Both the position numbers and the translations under genes were made by a program. From positions 1-64,000 of the forward strand of contig JAQUVX010000018.1 in assembly GCA_028693165.1 (NCBI GenBank): a stretch of 64,000 nt of DNA, read 5' to 3'. The stretch comes from Lachnospiraceae bacterium (GTDB lineage Bacteria > Bacillota > Clostridia > Lachnospirales > Lachnospiraceae). Under the pieces are notes generated by a model, which saw only the letters and a list, made by a program, of their open reading frames with translations, had not been told where the DNA came from and ran no database searches. This document shows positions 35,481 through 44,580 of the stretch, piece after piece; the first letter of the stretch is position 1; each line of letters starts with the position of its first letter.

Positions 35481-38400
35481 ATGAGTACAATATTATCGAT
35501 TTATACAAAATGGGCCTATAAGGAATATCAGCTTCCAGTCTCCATGAACGAGGATTATGATATCAGCATTTCAGCGGGAATGTTTCACCTGAGAGAGGAT
35601 ATGATCCTGCATCTGGAGGCGGTGAACGGGAAGTGGAAGCCGAAAGAGAGCAGACATTATGTACTGGCGAGAGCAAACGGCATGGCTTATGGGTATTTTC
35701 AGGCAGACGATGTGCTGACCCTGACAACGTATCAGGAAGAGCAGCTTTCCATTATTGTTACCAGAACAGATACTACATTTCATGTGCTGAATAAATACGA
35801 TATCTCTAAACTGAGTCAGATCTCAATCGGTTCTGCTATGGACAATGACATCAGCTACAGGTTTTCCAATCTGGTGTCCAGAAAGCACGCACGGATCACG
35901 AAAAACGGCGAGACGTGGATGATACAGGATTTAAGTTCCAATGGTGTATTTGTCAACGAGGGGAAGATTGAAGCACCGACAGTTCTTAATCTGGGGGACT
36001 GTATTAATATTTACGGTCTTAAAATCATTTTTTTAGACGGAAAAGTGGCAGTCAGTGCCGTCAACCGTCAGGTAACTATTAGCAGCATGATTCTGCCGCT
36101 TCATGTGGTGAATCAGAAGGAAGAGCAGAAGAGACCGCAGCCGAAGAAAAATCTGCGAAGGCGTCCGTATTTTCACCGTGCTCCTCGAAATATAGCACCG
36201 CTTGACTCCGAGCCGATTGAAATTGAGGCACCGCCGGCTCCCCGCATGATGAGCCGGAAGCCCCTGTTCATGGTGATTGGACCATCGTTTACCATGGCCA
36301 TCCCCATGCTGCTTGGCACAATGCTTGCCATTTACAGTTCCAGGGCGAACGGCGCATCGGCAGGCGCTTTCATGTATACCGGCATCATTACAGCGGTCGG
36401 CTCTGCTGTCCTTGGAGTTTTCTGGGCACTGGTCAACATCCGGTATGAGAAGAAGACTACCATCGAAGATGAGAAAAAGCGTTTTGCAGCATATAGCGAT
36501 TATCTGGTAAAGCGTGTAGAAGAGATAAAAGCCAAATACGAGCAGAGCAGAAAGAACCTTCTGGAGCAGTACCCGGAGACACAGACCTGCATCCGGTATG
36601 ACCAGAATAATCCGGCTCTGTGGAGCAGAAACCGGGGACATGAGGATTTTCTGGTACATCGTCTGGGGCTGGGCAATCTGCCGTTCCAGATTCCGATTCA
36701 GATTCCTAAAGAAAAGTTTACCCTGTCGGATGATACGCTTGCCAAAAAGCCGGGCATCATTCAGAAGGAATATGAGATGCTTTACGATGTGCCGGTACGC
36801 GCCGATCTGACGGAATTTCCAATGATCGGACTGGCAGGAGGAGCCGGTAAGGCAGGGGCGATTGACATTATGCATATTTTGTCGGCGCAGATTGCGGCAA
36901 ATAACTCCTACACGGATGTCAAACTGGTCTACATCTATAACGGAAAAATGAATGCCAGCGAATGGAACTTCGCAAAATGGCTTCCTCACGTATGGTCCGA
37001 GGACAAGAAGACACGGTATGTGGCTTCCTGTAAGGAAGAAGCCAGCGACGTATTTTACGAGCTGGTCAAGATTTTTCGTATGCGTTCTGAGGATGAGCAG
37101 AATAAGAAGAATCAGCTTCCGAAGCCATATTATATCATGTTCGTGTCAGATGCATCGGTGCTTGACGGTGAGCTGATCACAAAATATGTGTGTGAAGGCC
37201 AGGCGTGTGTAGGTCTTACCACTCTGATCATGGCGGAAAGCTGCGACCAGCTGCCGAATCAGTGTGATTATGTCATCGAAAAGGATGATGATTTCCAGGG
37301 CTGCTATCAGCTGTCAGATGCAAAGCGGTGTCCGCTGCGGTTTGATGAGGTGACAGCTTCTGAACTGGAGAGCATGGCGAGACGCATCTCAGGAATCGAA
37401 GTGAAAGAGGTAGAGAAGGGCGGAGATATTCCGAACGCACTGACCTTCTTTGAAATGTTCCATGTGAACCGTCCGAGTGAACTGAAGGCGGAGGAGCGGT
37501 GGAGAAAAAACCGAAACTACGAGAACATGAAGGCTGAGGTTGGTGTGAAAGCCGGCGGAGAACTCTGCTACCTGGATGTTCATGAGAAATATCACGGGCC
37601 ACACGGTCTGGTAGCAGGTACTACAGGCTCCGGTAAATCCGAGACACTTCAGACCTATATGCTGTCTCTGGCGCTGAACTTCAGTCCGGATGATATCAGC
37701 TTTTTTATCATCGACTACAAGGGAGGCGGTATGGCAAACCTTTTCAACGGCCTGCCGCATCTGATCGGACAGATTTCAAATCTTTCGGGAAACCAGGTAC
37801 GAAGAGCCATGGTTTCTATCAAGAGTGAAAACAAGCGCAGACAGCGGGTATTTAATGAGCACAACGTAAACAACATCAACCTGTACACGAAGCTGTATAA
37901 GAATGGTGAAGCAGCTGTACCGGTGCCGCATCTCTTCATTATTATTGATGAGTTTGCTGAGCTGAAGAGAGAAGAGTCAGAATTCATGAAAGAACTGATC
38001 AGCGTGGCACAGGTAGGACGAAGTCTTGGCGTGCACCTGATTCTGGCGACACAGAAACCGAGCGGTACGGTAGATGACAATATCTGGAGCAACTCGAAGT
38101 TCCGTCTTTGTCTGCGTGTCCAGGACCGTCAGGACAGTAATGATATGCTGCACAAGCCGGATGCGGCCTATATCACTCAGGCCGGACGCTGCTATCTGCA
38201 GGTCGGTAATGACGAGCTGTACGAGCTCTTCCAGTCCGGATACAGCGGCGCGGCCTATGATGAAAACGCAGATTCCTTCCAGTCAGGAATCGCATCGATG
38301 ATCTCCATGACGGGTAAGGCGGCGCTGATCGGAAGCAATTTAAAGAGAAAGCAGCAGACAGAGCTTCGCCATACCTGGGTCTGCAACCTGATTCAGATCA

Positions 38401-40463
38401 TGCAGCAGACGGCGGCAGACCGCGGACAGACCATGGAACAACTGGCAGACAGCCCGGATGCATTAAAGGCAATCTATCAGAAGCTGGCATTTTTTGAGAT
38501 TGATTATCAGGAGAGTGATTACAACTCAAGACGTCTGGAAGAACTGCTGCAGCTTTATATTGCCATGGCCCGGCTGGTCGGGCAGGAGGAAAAGCGATCC
38601 ATAGACGAGGAGGTGCGCGAGCTTCTCAAATATGTGGATGAAAACAATGTGAAGCTGCCGGAACAGAAGGTAAAGACCCAGCTGGATGCTATGGTTGAAT
38701 ATCTGGCAAAAACTGCGAAGGAATTCGGCTATAATCATAAATTCCAGCTTTGGATGCCGCTTCTTCCGGTATCATTTCCGATCGAGAAGCTGGCTGGCTA
38801 TTCGGAGCATATTTTTGATGGCCTCCAGTGGCCGGAGGCACAGGAGGAGTGGACCTTGGAAGTGCCGGTCGGTTTGTGTGATGACCCGGTAAGTCAGGCA
38901 CAGATGCCGCTGGTCTTAAGCTTTTCCGAAGACGGACACCATGCGTTCTGCGGTATGATCGTAAGCGGTAAGAGCACGCTGCTTCAAACTTTGTTCTACG
39001 CGATGATCCACAAGTATTCACCAGATTATGTGAATTTATATGGAATTGATTTCAGCAGCCATATGTTGTCTGCATTTGAATATGCGCCTCATGTGGGCGG
39101 CATCATCTATGAGGATGATGCGGAAAAGATGGACAAGTTCTTCCACATGATCGAGGAGATGCTGGAGAGCAGAAAGAAGCTGTTCAAGGGTGGAAACTAC
39201 AGCCAGTATGTGCGTGCTAACGGTGTGAAGACACCGGCAATCATCGTGGCAATCGATAACTACGCAAACTTCCGCGAGAAGACGGACAATCGGTATGAGG
39301 AAGTCATGATGCATCTGGCACATGACGGTGTGGGCTATGGCATTTTCCTTGCGATCACTGCAGGTGGTTTTGGTTCTACAGAGATTCAGACGAAGGTGGG
39401 AGACAACATTAAAACGGTGGTCTGCCTGCAGATGAATGATAAATTCCAGTATGCAGATGCGATGCGTGTACCTCGCGTGGAAAATCTTCCGGAGGCTAAT
39501 ATCAAAGGCCGCGGACTGGCTTTGGTCGGTGAGCGTATTCTTGAGTTCCAGACGGCACTTCCGCTGGAGGCCGAGGATGATTACCAGAGAATGGAAAAAA
39601 TTGAGGCAGAGTGCAGAAAGATGCAGGATGCATGGAAAGGACACCGCGCCCGTCAGATCCCGGTTATTCCGGAGAAGCCGATCTGGTCTGAATTTGAGAC
39701 TTTGGCAGATGTTGAGGTCATGTTTGAGGATGACAGACATCTTCCGTTTGGATATGACATGGAGAGTGCGGCTGCCTATGGAATTGATTTGAGCAGAACC
39801 TTTTGCTATACCGTTTCTGGCCGCATGAGAACCGGAAAGACCAATGCGATCAAAGCGCTGATTCACTCTGCACACAGAAAAGGCGGACATCTTGTTGTCA
39901 TTGAGCACCAGAGCGATGAACTGCAGTCTGCGGCAGCAAAGGCAGGCGCAGAGTACATCAACAGCCAGACTCAGCAGGGGGAATTCTTCAAGAACCTGCT
40001 TGAGGTGGTCAAGGAGAGAAATCTACTGAAAAAGCGGCTTGTCAGTGAAGGAGCGGAAGAGGAGATTTACGAGAAGATGCAGGCGCAGGAGGCGTATCAC
40101 ATCTTCATCTCGGATATGGAGACCTTCATCAATTCTGTATATAAGCCGGAGGAAGGTGTCATCAATATTCGTCCGTTCTTAGAGAACCTTACGGAGAAGG
40201 GAAAGCAGCTTAACCTGTATTTCTATATCGGAATCAATCCGGATACGATCGCTTCGGTACTGGGACTCAGGGTTTATGAAAACATAGTGGGATACCGCAC
40301 CGGTGTACACTTCGGCGGAAATGTATCCAACCTGCGCTATATGGATTTCAGCAATATGAGTTACACCGAGCAGGCGAAGACCTGTAAGGCAGGAATCGGT
40401 ATGCTGCCGCTGGCAAATGAAGAGACTGTCAGCAAGGTAGTTGTACCGCTGGTAAAAGGGTGA
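35481..40463 (+). CDS. essC: EssC-type T7SS motor ATPase (FtsK/SpoIIIE family)
   Basis: A 1660-residue protein. Residues 1-200 contain FHA-type domains (second copy: ISIGSAMDND, VSRKHARIT, SSNGVFVNE). Two TM helices lie at about 260-315. Three P-loop domains follow: GTTGSGKSE near residue 712 with Walker B IIIDEFAEL near 820; a second with GMIVSGKSTLLQ near 1158 and a weak Walker B (VAIDNYANF); and a third with GRMRTGKTN near 1447. This order matches EssC/YukBA of T7SSb, the hexameric motor that secretes WXG100 substrates. It is the one unambiguous secretion-core gene. GGAGGGG precedes the ATG. Confidence 0.95.
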   Translation: MSTILSIYTKWAYKEYQLPVSMNEDYDISISAGMFHLREDMILHLEAVNGKWKPKESRHYVLARANGMAYGYFQADDVLTLTTYQEEQLSIIVTRTDTTFHVLNKYDISKLSQISIGSAMDNDISYRFSNLVSRKHARITKNGETWMIQDLSSNGVFVNEGKIEAPTVLNLGDCINIYGLKIIFLDGKVAVSAVNRQVTISSMILPLHVVNQKEEQKRPQPKKNLRRRPYFHRAPRNIAPLDSEPIEIEAPPAPRMMSRKPLFMVIGPSFTMAIPMLLGTMLAIYSSRANGASAGAFMYTGIITAVGSAVLGVFWALVNIRYEKKTTIEDEKKRFAAYSDYLVKRVEEIKAKYEQSRKNLLEQYPETQTCIRYDQNNPALWSRNRGHEDFLVHRLGLGNLPFQIPIQIPKEKFTLSDDTLAKKPGIIQKEYEMLYDVPVRADLTEFPMIGLAGGAGKAGAIDIMHILSAQIAANNSYTDVKLVYIYNGKMNASEWNFAKWLPHVWSEDKKTRYVASCKEEASDVFYELVKIFRMRSEDEQNKKNQLPKPYYIMFVSDASVLDGELITKYVCEGQACVGLTTLIMAESCDQLPNQCDYVIEKDDDFQGCYQLSDAKRCPLRFDEVTASELESMARRISGIEVKEVEKGGDIPNALTFFEMFHVNRPSELKAEERWRKNRNYENMKAEVGVKAGGELCYLDVHEKYHGPHGLVAGTTGSGKSETLQTYMLSLALNFSPDDISFFIIDYKGGGMANLFNGLPHLIGQISNLSGNQVRRAMVSIKSENKRRQRVFNEHNVNNINLYTKLYKNGEAAVPVPHLFIIIDEFAELKREESEFMKELISVAQVGRSLGVHLILATQKPSGTVDDNIWSNSKFRLCLRVQDRQDSNDMLHKPDAAYITQAGRCYLQVGNDELYELFQSGYSGAAYDENADSFQSGIASMISMTGKAALIGSNLKRKQQTELRHTWVCNLIQIMQQTAADRGQTMEQLADSPDALKAIYQKLAFFEIDYQESDYNSRRLEELLQLYIAMARLVGQEEKRSIDEEVRELLKYVDENNVKLPEQKVKTQLDAMVEYLAKTAKEFGYNHKFQLWMPLLPVSFPIEKLAGYSEHIFDGLQWPEAQEEWTLEVPVGLCDDPVSQAQMPLVLSFSEDGHHAFCGMIVSGKSTLLQTLFYAMIHKYSPDYVNLYGIDFSSHMLSAFEYAPHVGGIIYEDDAEKMDKFFHMIEEMLESRKKLFKGGNYSQYVRANGVKTPAIIVAIDNYANFREKTDNRYEEVMMHLAHDGVGYGIFLAITAGGFGSTEIQTKVGDNIKTVVCLQMNDKFQYADAMRVPRVENLPEANIKGRGLALVGERILEFQTALPLEAEDDYQRMEKIEAECRKMQDAWKGHRARQIPVIPEKPIWSEFETLADVEVMFEDDRHLPFGYDMESAAAYGIDLSRTFCYTVSGRMRTGKTNAIKALIHSAHRKGGHLVVIEHQSDELQSAAAKAGAEYINSQTQQGEFFKNLLEVVKERNLLKKRLVSEGAEEEIYEKMQAQEAYHIFISDMETFINSVYKPEEGVINIRPFLENLTEKGKQLNLYFYIGINPDTIASVLGLRVYENIVGYRTGVHFGGNVSNLRYMDFSNMSYTEQAKTCKAGIGMLPLANEETVSKVVVPLVKG

Positions 40464-40469
40464 TAAGCT

Positions 40470-41180
40470 ATGGTTTCCATGATGATATATGATGCCCGTC
40501 AGCAGGAACATGAGATGATGAGAACAACGATCCGCAGAATGGCGGCACGCCTGTCTGACGAACAGTGGAAGCTGAGTTTTTTCGACAGGAAGGAATCGGT
40601 TGAGGATTTTCTGCGGGACAGTCCGCTTATGGATCTTGCGTGCTATGATGTGGCTTCCCCAGGTGGGATTGATTATCTGGAAAAGATGCGCAGTCAGTAC
40701 CGGGACATACAGCTTTTGCTGATTGCAGAGCCCACCATGTCTCCGATGGAATATATCCGGCCGACCATACTGGCATCGGCGCTGATCTTAAGACCGCTCT
40801 CGGAAGCGCAGCTATATGACTGTCTGGCAGATATCTGGGAAATGTGCCGAAAAAACAATTCGTCCGGGCAGGAGGAAAGACTGGTGATCGAAGCGAGAGA
40901 GGGGAAGACCTACGTCCCGTTTTCCAAAATCTACTATTTTGAAGCCAGAGAAAAAAAGATTTACGTAAGACTTAAAAATCAGGAACTGACGTTTTATGAC
41001 ACACTGGAAAATTTGTTGGAAAGACTTCCGGATACGTTTGTACGCTGCCACCGAAGTTTCATTGTCTGTAAAAACAGGATTCATAGGGTGCTGCTGTCAA
41101 AAAACAGTATCGAACTGGAACAGGGTATGGAGATCCCTCTGTCGCGCAGTTACAAATCCGCTTTCAAGGAGATAGTATGA
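40470..41180 (+). CDS. LytTR DNA-binding regulator with degenerate receiver domain
   Basis: Residues 130-236 form a LytTR domain (KIYYFEAREKKIYVRLK, then FVRCHRSFIVCKNRI, PLSRSYKSAF). The N-terminal 115 residues have receiver-like topology (MMIYDARQQEHEMMR, IQLLLIAEPT), but the acidic pocket and phosphoacceptor Asp are not convincing. It may therefore be controlled by something other than a histidine kinase. Its position inside the secretion operon suggests control of T7SS or effector genes. The stop overlaps the next start by 4 bp (ATGA). Confidence 0.85.
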   Translation: MVSMMIYDARQQEHEMMRTTIRRMAARLSDEQWKLSFFDRKESVEDFLRDSPLMDLACYDVASPGGIDYLEKMRSQYRDIQLLLIAEPTMSPMEYIRPTILASALILRPLSEAQLYDCLADIWEMCRKNNSSGQEERLVIEAREGKTYVPFSKIYYFEAREKKIYVRLKNQELTFYDTLENLLERLPDTFVRCHRSFIVCKNRIHRVLLSKNSIELEQGMEIPLSRSYKSAFKEIV

Positions 41181-41908
41181 TTTATATTTTAGAACTGGCA
41201 GAATTTGAGATTCTGGCAGCGGCAAAGGGTATGACTTCCTACTATGGATTCCCTTCGGCTGAGGAGTATGACAGGCGGCAGGGCAGCTATGCGGTACATC
41301 GGATGCTGCAAAACGAAATCCTGAAGCAGGAGCAGGACAGCCTGGTTATTCAGCAGCCGATCGCCTCCTATATGGACAGAATCGTTAAGGCAGACCGCCT
41401 GCTGGTAATTGACCGGGGACAGTATCAGCAGCCGCGGCAGTGTATTTATTATATGGAAGGATCGCCGGAAAACGATGCTGAAGCATGTATCTGCATGGAA
41501 AACAGCGCGGTGGATAAAAGCAGAGTATTTCTCAGTGCTATGAGTGTGGAAGAATTATTCCGCCAGATGCAGGATCTGGGGCAGATGCCGGTGCCGCATC
41601 TTAAGGAAGAATTGGGGGAGCTGGATTTTCCCGGACAGTGGGAGAAATATCTGCCGGATACTCTGACAGAAAAGCTGAATCAGGGACTTCTGGCAGACTC
41701 AGAAGAACTGGTGGGTGAGACAGGAGTTCATGTGGTTGTCACGCTGAGAAATAAGGCGGACGGAAATATGTCAAAGCGTATGGTTCTGGTGGACTCACCA
41801 CTGGAATACGGAATGCTGCTTCAGACCGCAGGCAGAACAGAATGGAAGCGGTATGAGCCAGAGTATTTGATGAAAATGATAAGAAAATGGTGGAGGGGTG
41901 AGGTATGA
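41177..41908 (+). CDS. Unrecognised T7SS-associated protein, possible EspG-like chaperone
   Basis: I do not recognise this 243-residue soluble protein. Its first 25 residues (MIYILELAEFEILAAAKGM) follow the same hydrophobic pattern as the protein at 44581, and both have similar length and lie in the T7SS operon. EspG-family and DUF5081-like T7SS chaperones have comparable size and context, but I cannot prove homology by eye. It is tightly coupled on both sides by 4-bp ATGA overlaps, between the LytTR gene and the ubiquitin-like protein. Confidence 0.7.
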   Translation: MIYILELAEFEILAAAKGMTSYYGFPSAEEYDRRQGSYAVHRMLQNEILKQEQDSLVIQQPIASYMDRIVKADRLLVIDRGQYQQPRQCIYYMEGSPENDAEACICMENSAVDKSRVFLSAMSVEELFRQMQDLGQMPVPHLKEELGELDFPGQWEKYLPDTLTEKLNQGLLADSEELVGETGVHVVVTLRNKADGNMSKRMVLVDSPLEYGMLLQTAGRTEWKRYEPEYLMKMIRKWWRGEV

Positions 41909-42153
41909 TACTGGTCGATATTTACGTTCCGGGAGTAAATCAGACATATGATTTCAGTCTGGACGAGAACACGAAGATTTCCTTCCTTTTAGAAGAGGTC
42001 AGCGGCATGATCTGCCAGAAGGAACAGTGCAGCCTGACAGGAAATGTGAAGGAGCTGCTGCTGGTCAGTCGCGGGAAAAAGAAGATCTTAAATTCGGATC
42101 TGACGCTGGCAGATTACGGTATTACGCAGGGTGAACAGCTCATGCTGGTGTAG
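41905..42153 (+). CDS. YukD/EsaB ubiquitin-like T7SS protein
   Basis: An 82-residue beta-grasp protein beginning MILVDIYVPGVNQTYDFSLD and ending with the ubiquitin-like TLADYGITQGEQLMLV. Size, fold pattern and position near essC and the WXG100 genes match YukD/EsaB, a cytosolic T7SSb component that regulates or aids secretion. It overlaps the preceding gene by 4 bp. Confidence 0.9.
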   Translation: MILVDIYVPGVNQTYDFSLDENTKISFLLEEVSGMICQKEQCSLTGNVKELLLVSRGKKKILNSDLTLADYGITQGEQLMLV

Positions 42154-42157
42154 TCAA

Positions 42158-42274
42158 ATGGGAAAACTGGTTATTCAGCCTGACAATCTGGTCATTCGTC
42201 GGGAATTGGTCAAAAAGAAAAAACAATATGATAAACTGCAATCATCAGAAAGGAGAAGAGAATGTTCACAGTAG
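42158..42274 (+). CDS. Small ORF (38 codons), doubtful
   Basis: ATG at 42158 opens a short basic peptide (MGKLVIQPDNLVIRRELVKK start) that overlaps the next gene by 13 bp in another frame. There is no clear ribosome site. Its position in an otherwise gap-free operon is the only support. It may simply be a spacer. Confidence 0.25.
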   Translation: MGKLVIQPDNLVIRRELVKKKKQYDKLQSSERRRECSQ

Positions 42275-42621
42275 TGATTCAGGCACTTACAGATTCCTCA
42301 CAGGAACTGCAGCAGTGCATAAGGAGTCTGAATGGACAGATTCAGGAAGTGGAACACCTTATTTCCTCAATCAGACGGATATCAGATTTTGATGAAGTGA
42401 TCCATTCCCTTCGCCGCCGTATGGAAGATATGAATACAGAGAGGCAGAAGCTGATCGATATGCTCACGACACTGAACCAGATCCAGCGGATGTATATGCA
42501 GTGCGAACGAAATATCACCGACTATGGAGATCATGTGCGGCAGGTTAATTATTACCGAAGCATGGATGTGATTCATCTGGATTATGTGAAAAAGAGCATG
42601 AGCGGATACCACATCAGATAG
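42262..42621 (+). CDS. Helical protein resembling the N-terminal domain of the T7SS effectors
   Basis: A 119-residue, almost wholly helical protein. It carries Y78-x3-E82-x2-I85-x2-Y88-G89 (YMQCERNITDYG), the same pattern as YRNAENNVKDYG and YNQTEQKVREFG in the proteins at 45276 and 46694. This looks like a free-standing effector targeting domain, or a helper that pairs with such domains. AAAGGAG lies 8 bp before the ATG. It lies just upstream of the WXG100 genes. Confidence 0.75.
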   Translation: MFTVVIQALTDSSQELQQCIRSLNGQIQEVEHLISSIRRISDFDEVIHSLRRRMEDMNTERQKLIDMLTTLNQIQRMYMQCERNITDYGDHVRQVNYYRSMDVIHLDYVKKSMSGYHIR

Positions 42622-42632
42622 GAGAAGAGAAA

Positions 42633-42935
42633 ATGGCAGATATAATTGAAATCAACATTGGGACGCTGGGAAATGACATTACCCAGATGGAAACAGAAAT
42701 CAATGCCCTTCGTGATGGGATGAAAAAAACATTTGAGTCTGTCACCGAGCTGGATGCCATGTGGAGCGGACCGGCAAATGATGCATTTAATCAGGCATTC
42801 AGCGCAGACCATCAGGCCATGAATGAGATGTGCAGGATTCTGGACAGTCTGGTGGACTACATGGAAAATGCCAGAGATGAGTATCGCAGATGTGAAGCGG
42901 CTGTTTCGACGGAGATTGATACGATCCGTATATAG
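42633..42935 (+). CDS. WXG100 protein (EsxA/B-like), copy A1
   Basis: A 100-residue helix-turn-helix with W44-S-G46 in the turn (MWSGPANDAFNQAF) and Y84-x3-E88 near the C-terminus, a T7SS export-type motif. It resembles the protein at 43654 (MWDGQANDAFHAAF). It is likely to be secreted as a dimer, perhaps with the adjacent 42948 product. GGAGAAGAG precedes the ATG. Confidence 0.92.
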   Translation: MADIIEINIGTLGNDITQMETEINALRDGMKKTFESVTELDAMWSGPANDAFNQAFSADHQAMNEMCRILDSLVDYMENARDEYRRCEAAVSTEIDTIRI

Positions 42936-42947
42936 GGAGGAAGGAAG

Positions 42948-43274
42948 ATGGGAATTACAGGAAGTGTAGAACTGCTTGTAACGCCGGAGGTCTTGAATCA
43001 GAAGGCAGCAGAAGTCGAGAAGAATGTTGCGAATATGAAGACAAGATTCGAGAACATGAAGAGGCTGGTGGAAAAAAGCAAAGGCTACTGGGTAGGAGAG
43101 GCGGGAGATCAGCATCGCCAGAACTACACTGATCAGATGGAAAATATCGATATCGTGCTCCGTCGTCTGGGAGAGCATCCGGGAGATTTAAGAGTGATCG
43201 CTCAGACCTATTCGACGACCGAGCTGAGGATTGAAGAGACAATTATTCAGGCGCTTCCGGGCGATGTGTTGTAG
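42948..43274 (+). CDS. WXG100 protein, copy B1
   Basis: 108 residues with W48-V-G50 in the turn and Y88-x3-E92 (YSTTE). The start TGSVELLVTPEVL and end QALPGDVL are shared in pattern with the protein at 44012 (TGSLLVTPEKL, QALSGNVL), showing that they are paralogues. It follows copy A1 after 12 bp, consistent with a heterodimer pair. Confidence 0.9.
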   Translation: MGITGSVELLVTPEVLNQKAAEVEKNVANMKTRFENMKRLVEKSKGYWVGEAGDQHRQNYTDQMENIDIVLRRLGEHPGDLRVIAQTYSTTELRIEETIIQALPGDVL

Positions 43275-43292
43275 AGAGAGGAGGAATAGAGG

Positions 43293-43604
43293 ATGGCAAG
43301 GAGTCTGAGTGCAATCCGTATGGATTTCTCAAAGGCAAAGCGTCAGGCAGGTGAGCTGGAAACGGTGGCAGGAAACTTGAAAAACCTTTCCGAGAAAAAG
43401 CTGGAAGGGACGCTGAATGATCTGGCGGCTCACTGGACTGGAGACAATTCGGTCAAGTACATAGGCAAGGGGCAGCAGCTGGCGGGAAATATCAATAAGA
43501 CTGCCAATGCGCTGGATGATGTGGCGCAGGCAATCCGGGATATTGCAGAGGTGATCTACGAGGCAGAGATGGAGGCATGGGAAAGAGCCCATGACCGTGA
43601 CTAA
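43293..43604 (+). CDS. WXG100-like protein, third type
   Basis: 103 residues, two predicted helices with W48-T-G50 in the turn (HWTGDNSVKY). No YxxxE motif is apparent at the C-terminus (IYEAEMEAWERAHDRD). It may be a non-exported partner or a distinct substrate. It is more basic at the N-terminus than the other four. GAGGAGG precedes the ATG. Confidence 0.85.
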   Translation: MARSLSAIRMDFSKAKRQAGELETVAGNLKNLSEKKLEGTLNDLAAHWTGDNSVKYIGKGQQLAGNINKTANALDDVAQAIRDIAEVIYEAEMEAWERAHDRD

Positions 43605-43653
43605 GTTAGTAATAAAATTTTAAATAAAAATTATTTCAAGGAGGATTTTCATT

Positions 43654-43953
43654 ATGGCATTAATCAGAGTGACATCATCACAGGTAACAAGTACAGCAAC
43701 TCAGCTGAGAGATTACAATCAGAATTTCAACTCTCAGGTACAGGCGCTCCAGAGTTCAGAGGAGAGCTTAAACGGTATGTGGGATGGTCAGGCCAATGAC
43801 GCATTCCATGCAGCATTCAACAACGATAAAGAGTATATGACCCAGTTCTACAATCTGATCAACAAGTACTGCGAGGCACTGGATCAGATCGCAGCTGAGT
43901 ATGACAAAGCTGAGAGCATGAATACCGATACCGCAACAAAGAGAAGCTTCTAA
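43654..43953 (+). CDS. WXG100 protein, copy A2
   Basis: 99 residues with W43-D-G45 (MWDGQANDAFHAAF) and Y83-x3-E87 (YDKAE). It is a paralogue of the 42633 product. A 49-bp AT-rich gap and an excellent CAAGGAGG site precede it, suggesting higher expression than its neighbours. Confidence 0.93.
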   Translation: MALIRVTSSQVTSTATQLRDYNQNFNSQVQALQSSEESLNGMWDGQANDAFHAAFNNDKEYMTQFYNLINKYCEALDQIAAEYDKAESMNTDTATKRSF

Positions 43954-44011
43954 CTTATTATACGAAACGACAAATCACACAGACGATGGCAAAGAAAAGG
44001 AGATTAAAATT

Positions 44012-44329
44012 ATGGCAATGACAGGCAGTTTATTAGTAACCCCGGAGAAACTGATGGAGACTTCATCTGAATTCAGCAACTGTATGTCTCAGGTACAGAG
44101 CCTGACAACCAGCATGATGGATCTGATTCACGGTATGAATTCATTTTGGGAAGGCGAGGCAGCTTCCGCATACAACAACAAATTCAATGAGCTTCAGGAC
44201 GACATCCAGAAGATTCACACCATGATCAATGAGCACGTAACAGACTTAAATGAGATGGCAACCATCTACAAAAACGCAGAGAGTAAGAGCCAGGAGATCA
44301 GCCAGGCACTGTCTGGAAACGTACTGTAA
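44012..44329 (+). CDS. WXG100 protein, copy B2
   Basis: 105 residues with W46-E-G48 in the turn and Y86-x3-E90 (YKNAE). It is a paralogue of the 42948 product and the last gene before a structured intergenic region that may end the core transcript. Confidence 0.93.
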   Translation: MAMTGSLLVTPEKLMETSSEFSNCMSQVQSLTTSMMDLIHGMNSFWEGEAASAYNNKFNELQDDIQKIHTMINEHVTDLNEMATIYKNAESKSQEISQALSGNVL

Positions 44330-44341
44330 TTGAACGCAGAT

Positions 44342-44553
44342 AAGCAATCCCCCGCTTCAAGTGCGCAGAGCACTAAGCGGTGGGTATAAGGGGGGATGCT
44401 TATGTCAGTGGGGCATTAAAAGCCCCCACTGACAAACGGCGAAGCCGTCTGCGTTCATGAGGAAGTAGCGAAGCGGATTCCGAATGTCCGCTTTACATGC
44501 AATGCTATCTCAGGCAAATGACAAATGGATAGATGTTTGTCATTTGCCTGAGA
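44342..44553. repeat. Palindrome-rich intergenic element between core and effector genes
   Basis: Several dyads are packed here: a nested stem at 44342-44401; GTCAGTGGGG (44404-44413) with CCCCACTGAC (44424-44433); ACGGC-GAA-GCCGT (44436-44448); and a perfect 18-bp inverted repeat (44508-44525 with 44536-44553, 10-nt loop) ending 27 bp before the next ATG. None ends in a long T run. It looks like a REP/MITE-type insertion or a recombination junction, and could also act on mRNA. Confidence 0.7.
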
Positions 44554-44580
44554 AATGAAATTAAAACCAGGGGAAATGTT

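Noticed and set aside
36033-36989. A 318-codon minus-strand frame within essC
   Set aside because: Lies inside the EssC gene and shows no domain.
44404-44433. The GTCAGTGGGG hairpin as a simple intrinsic terminator
   Set aside because: The stem is strong but is followed by AAACGGCG rather than a T run; termination is possible but not supported.
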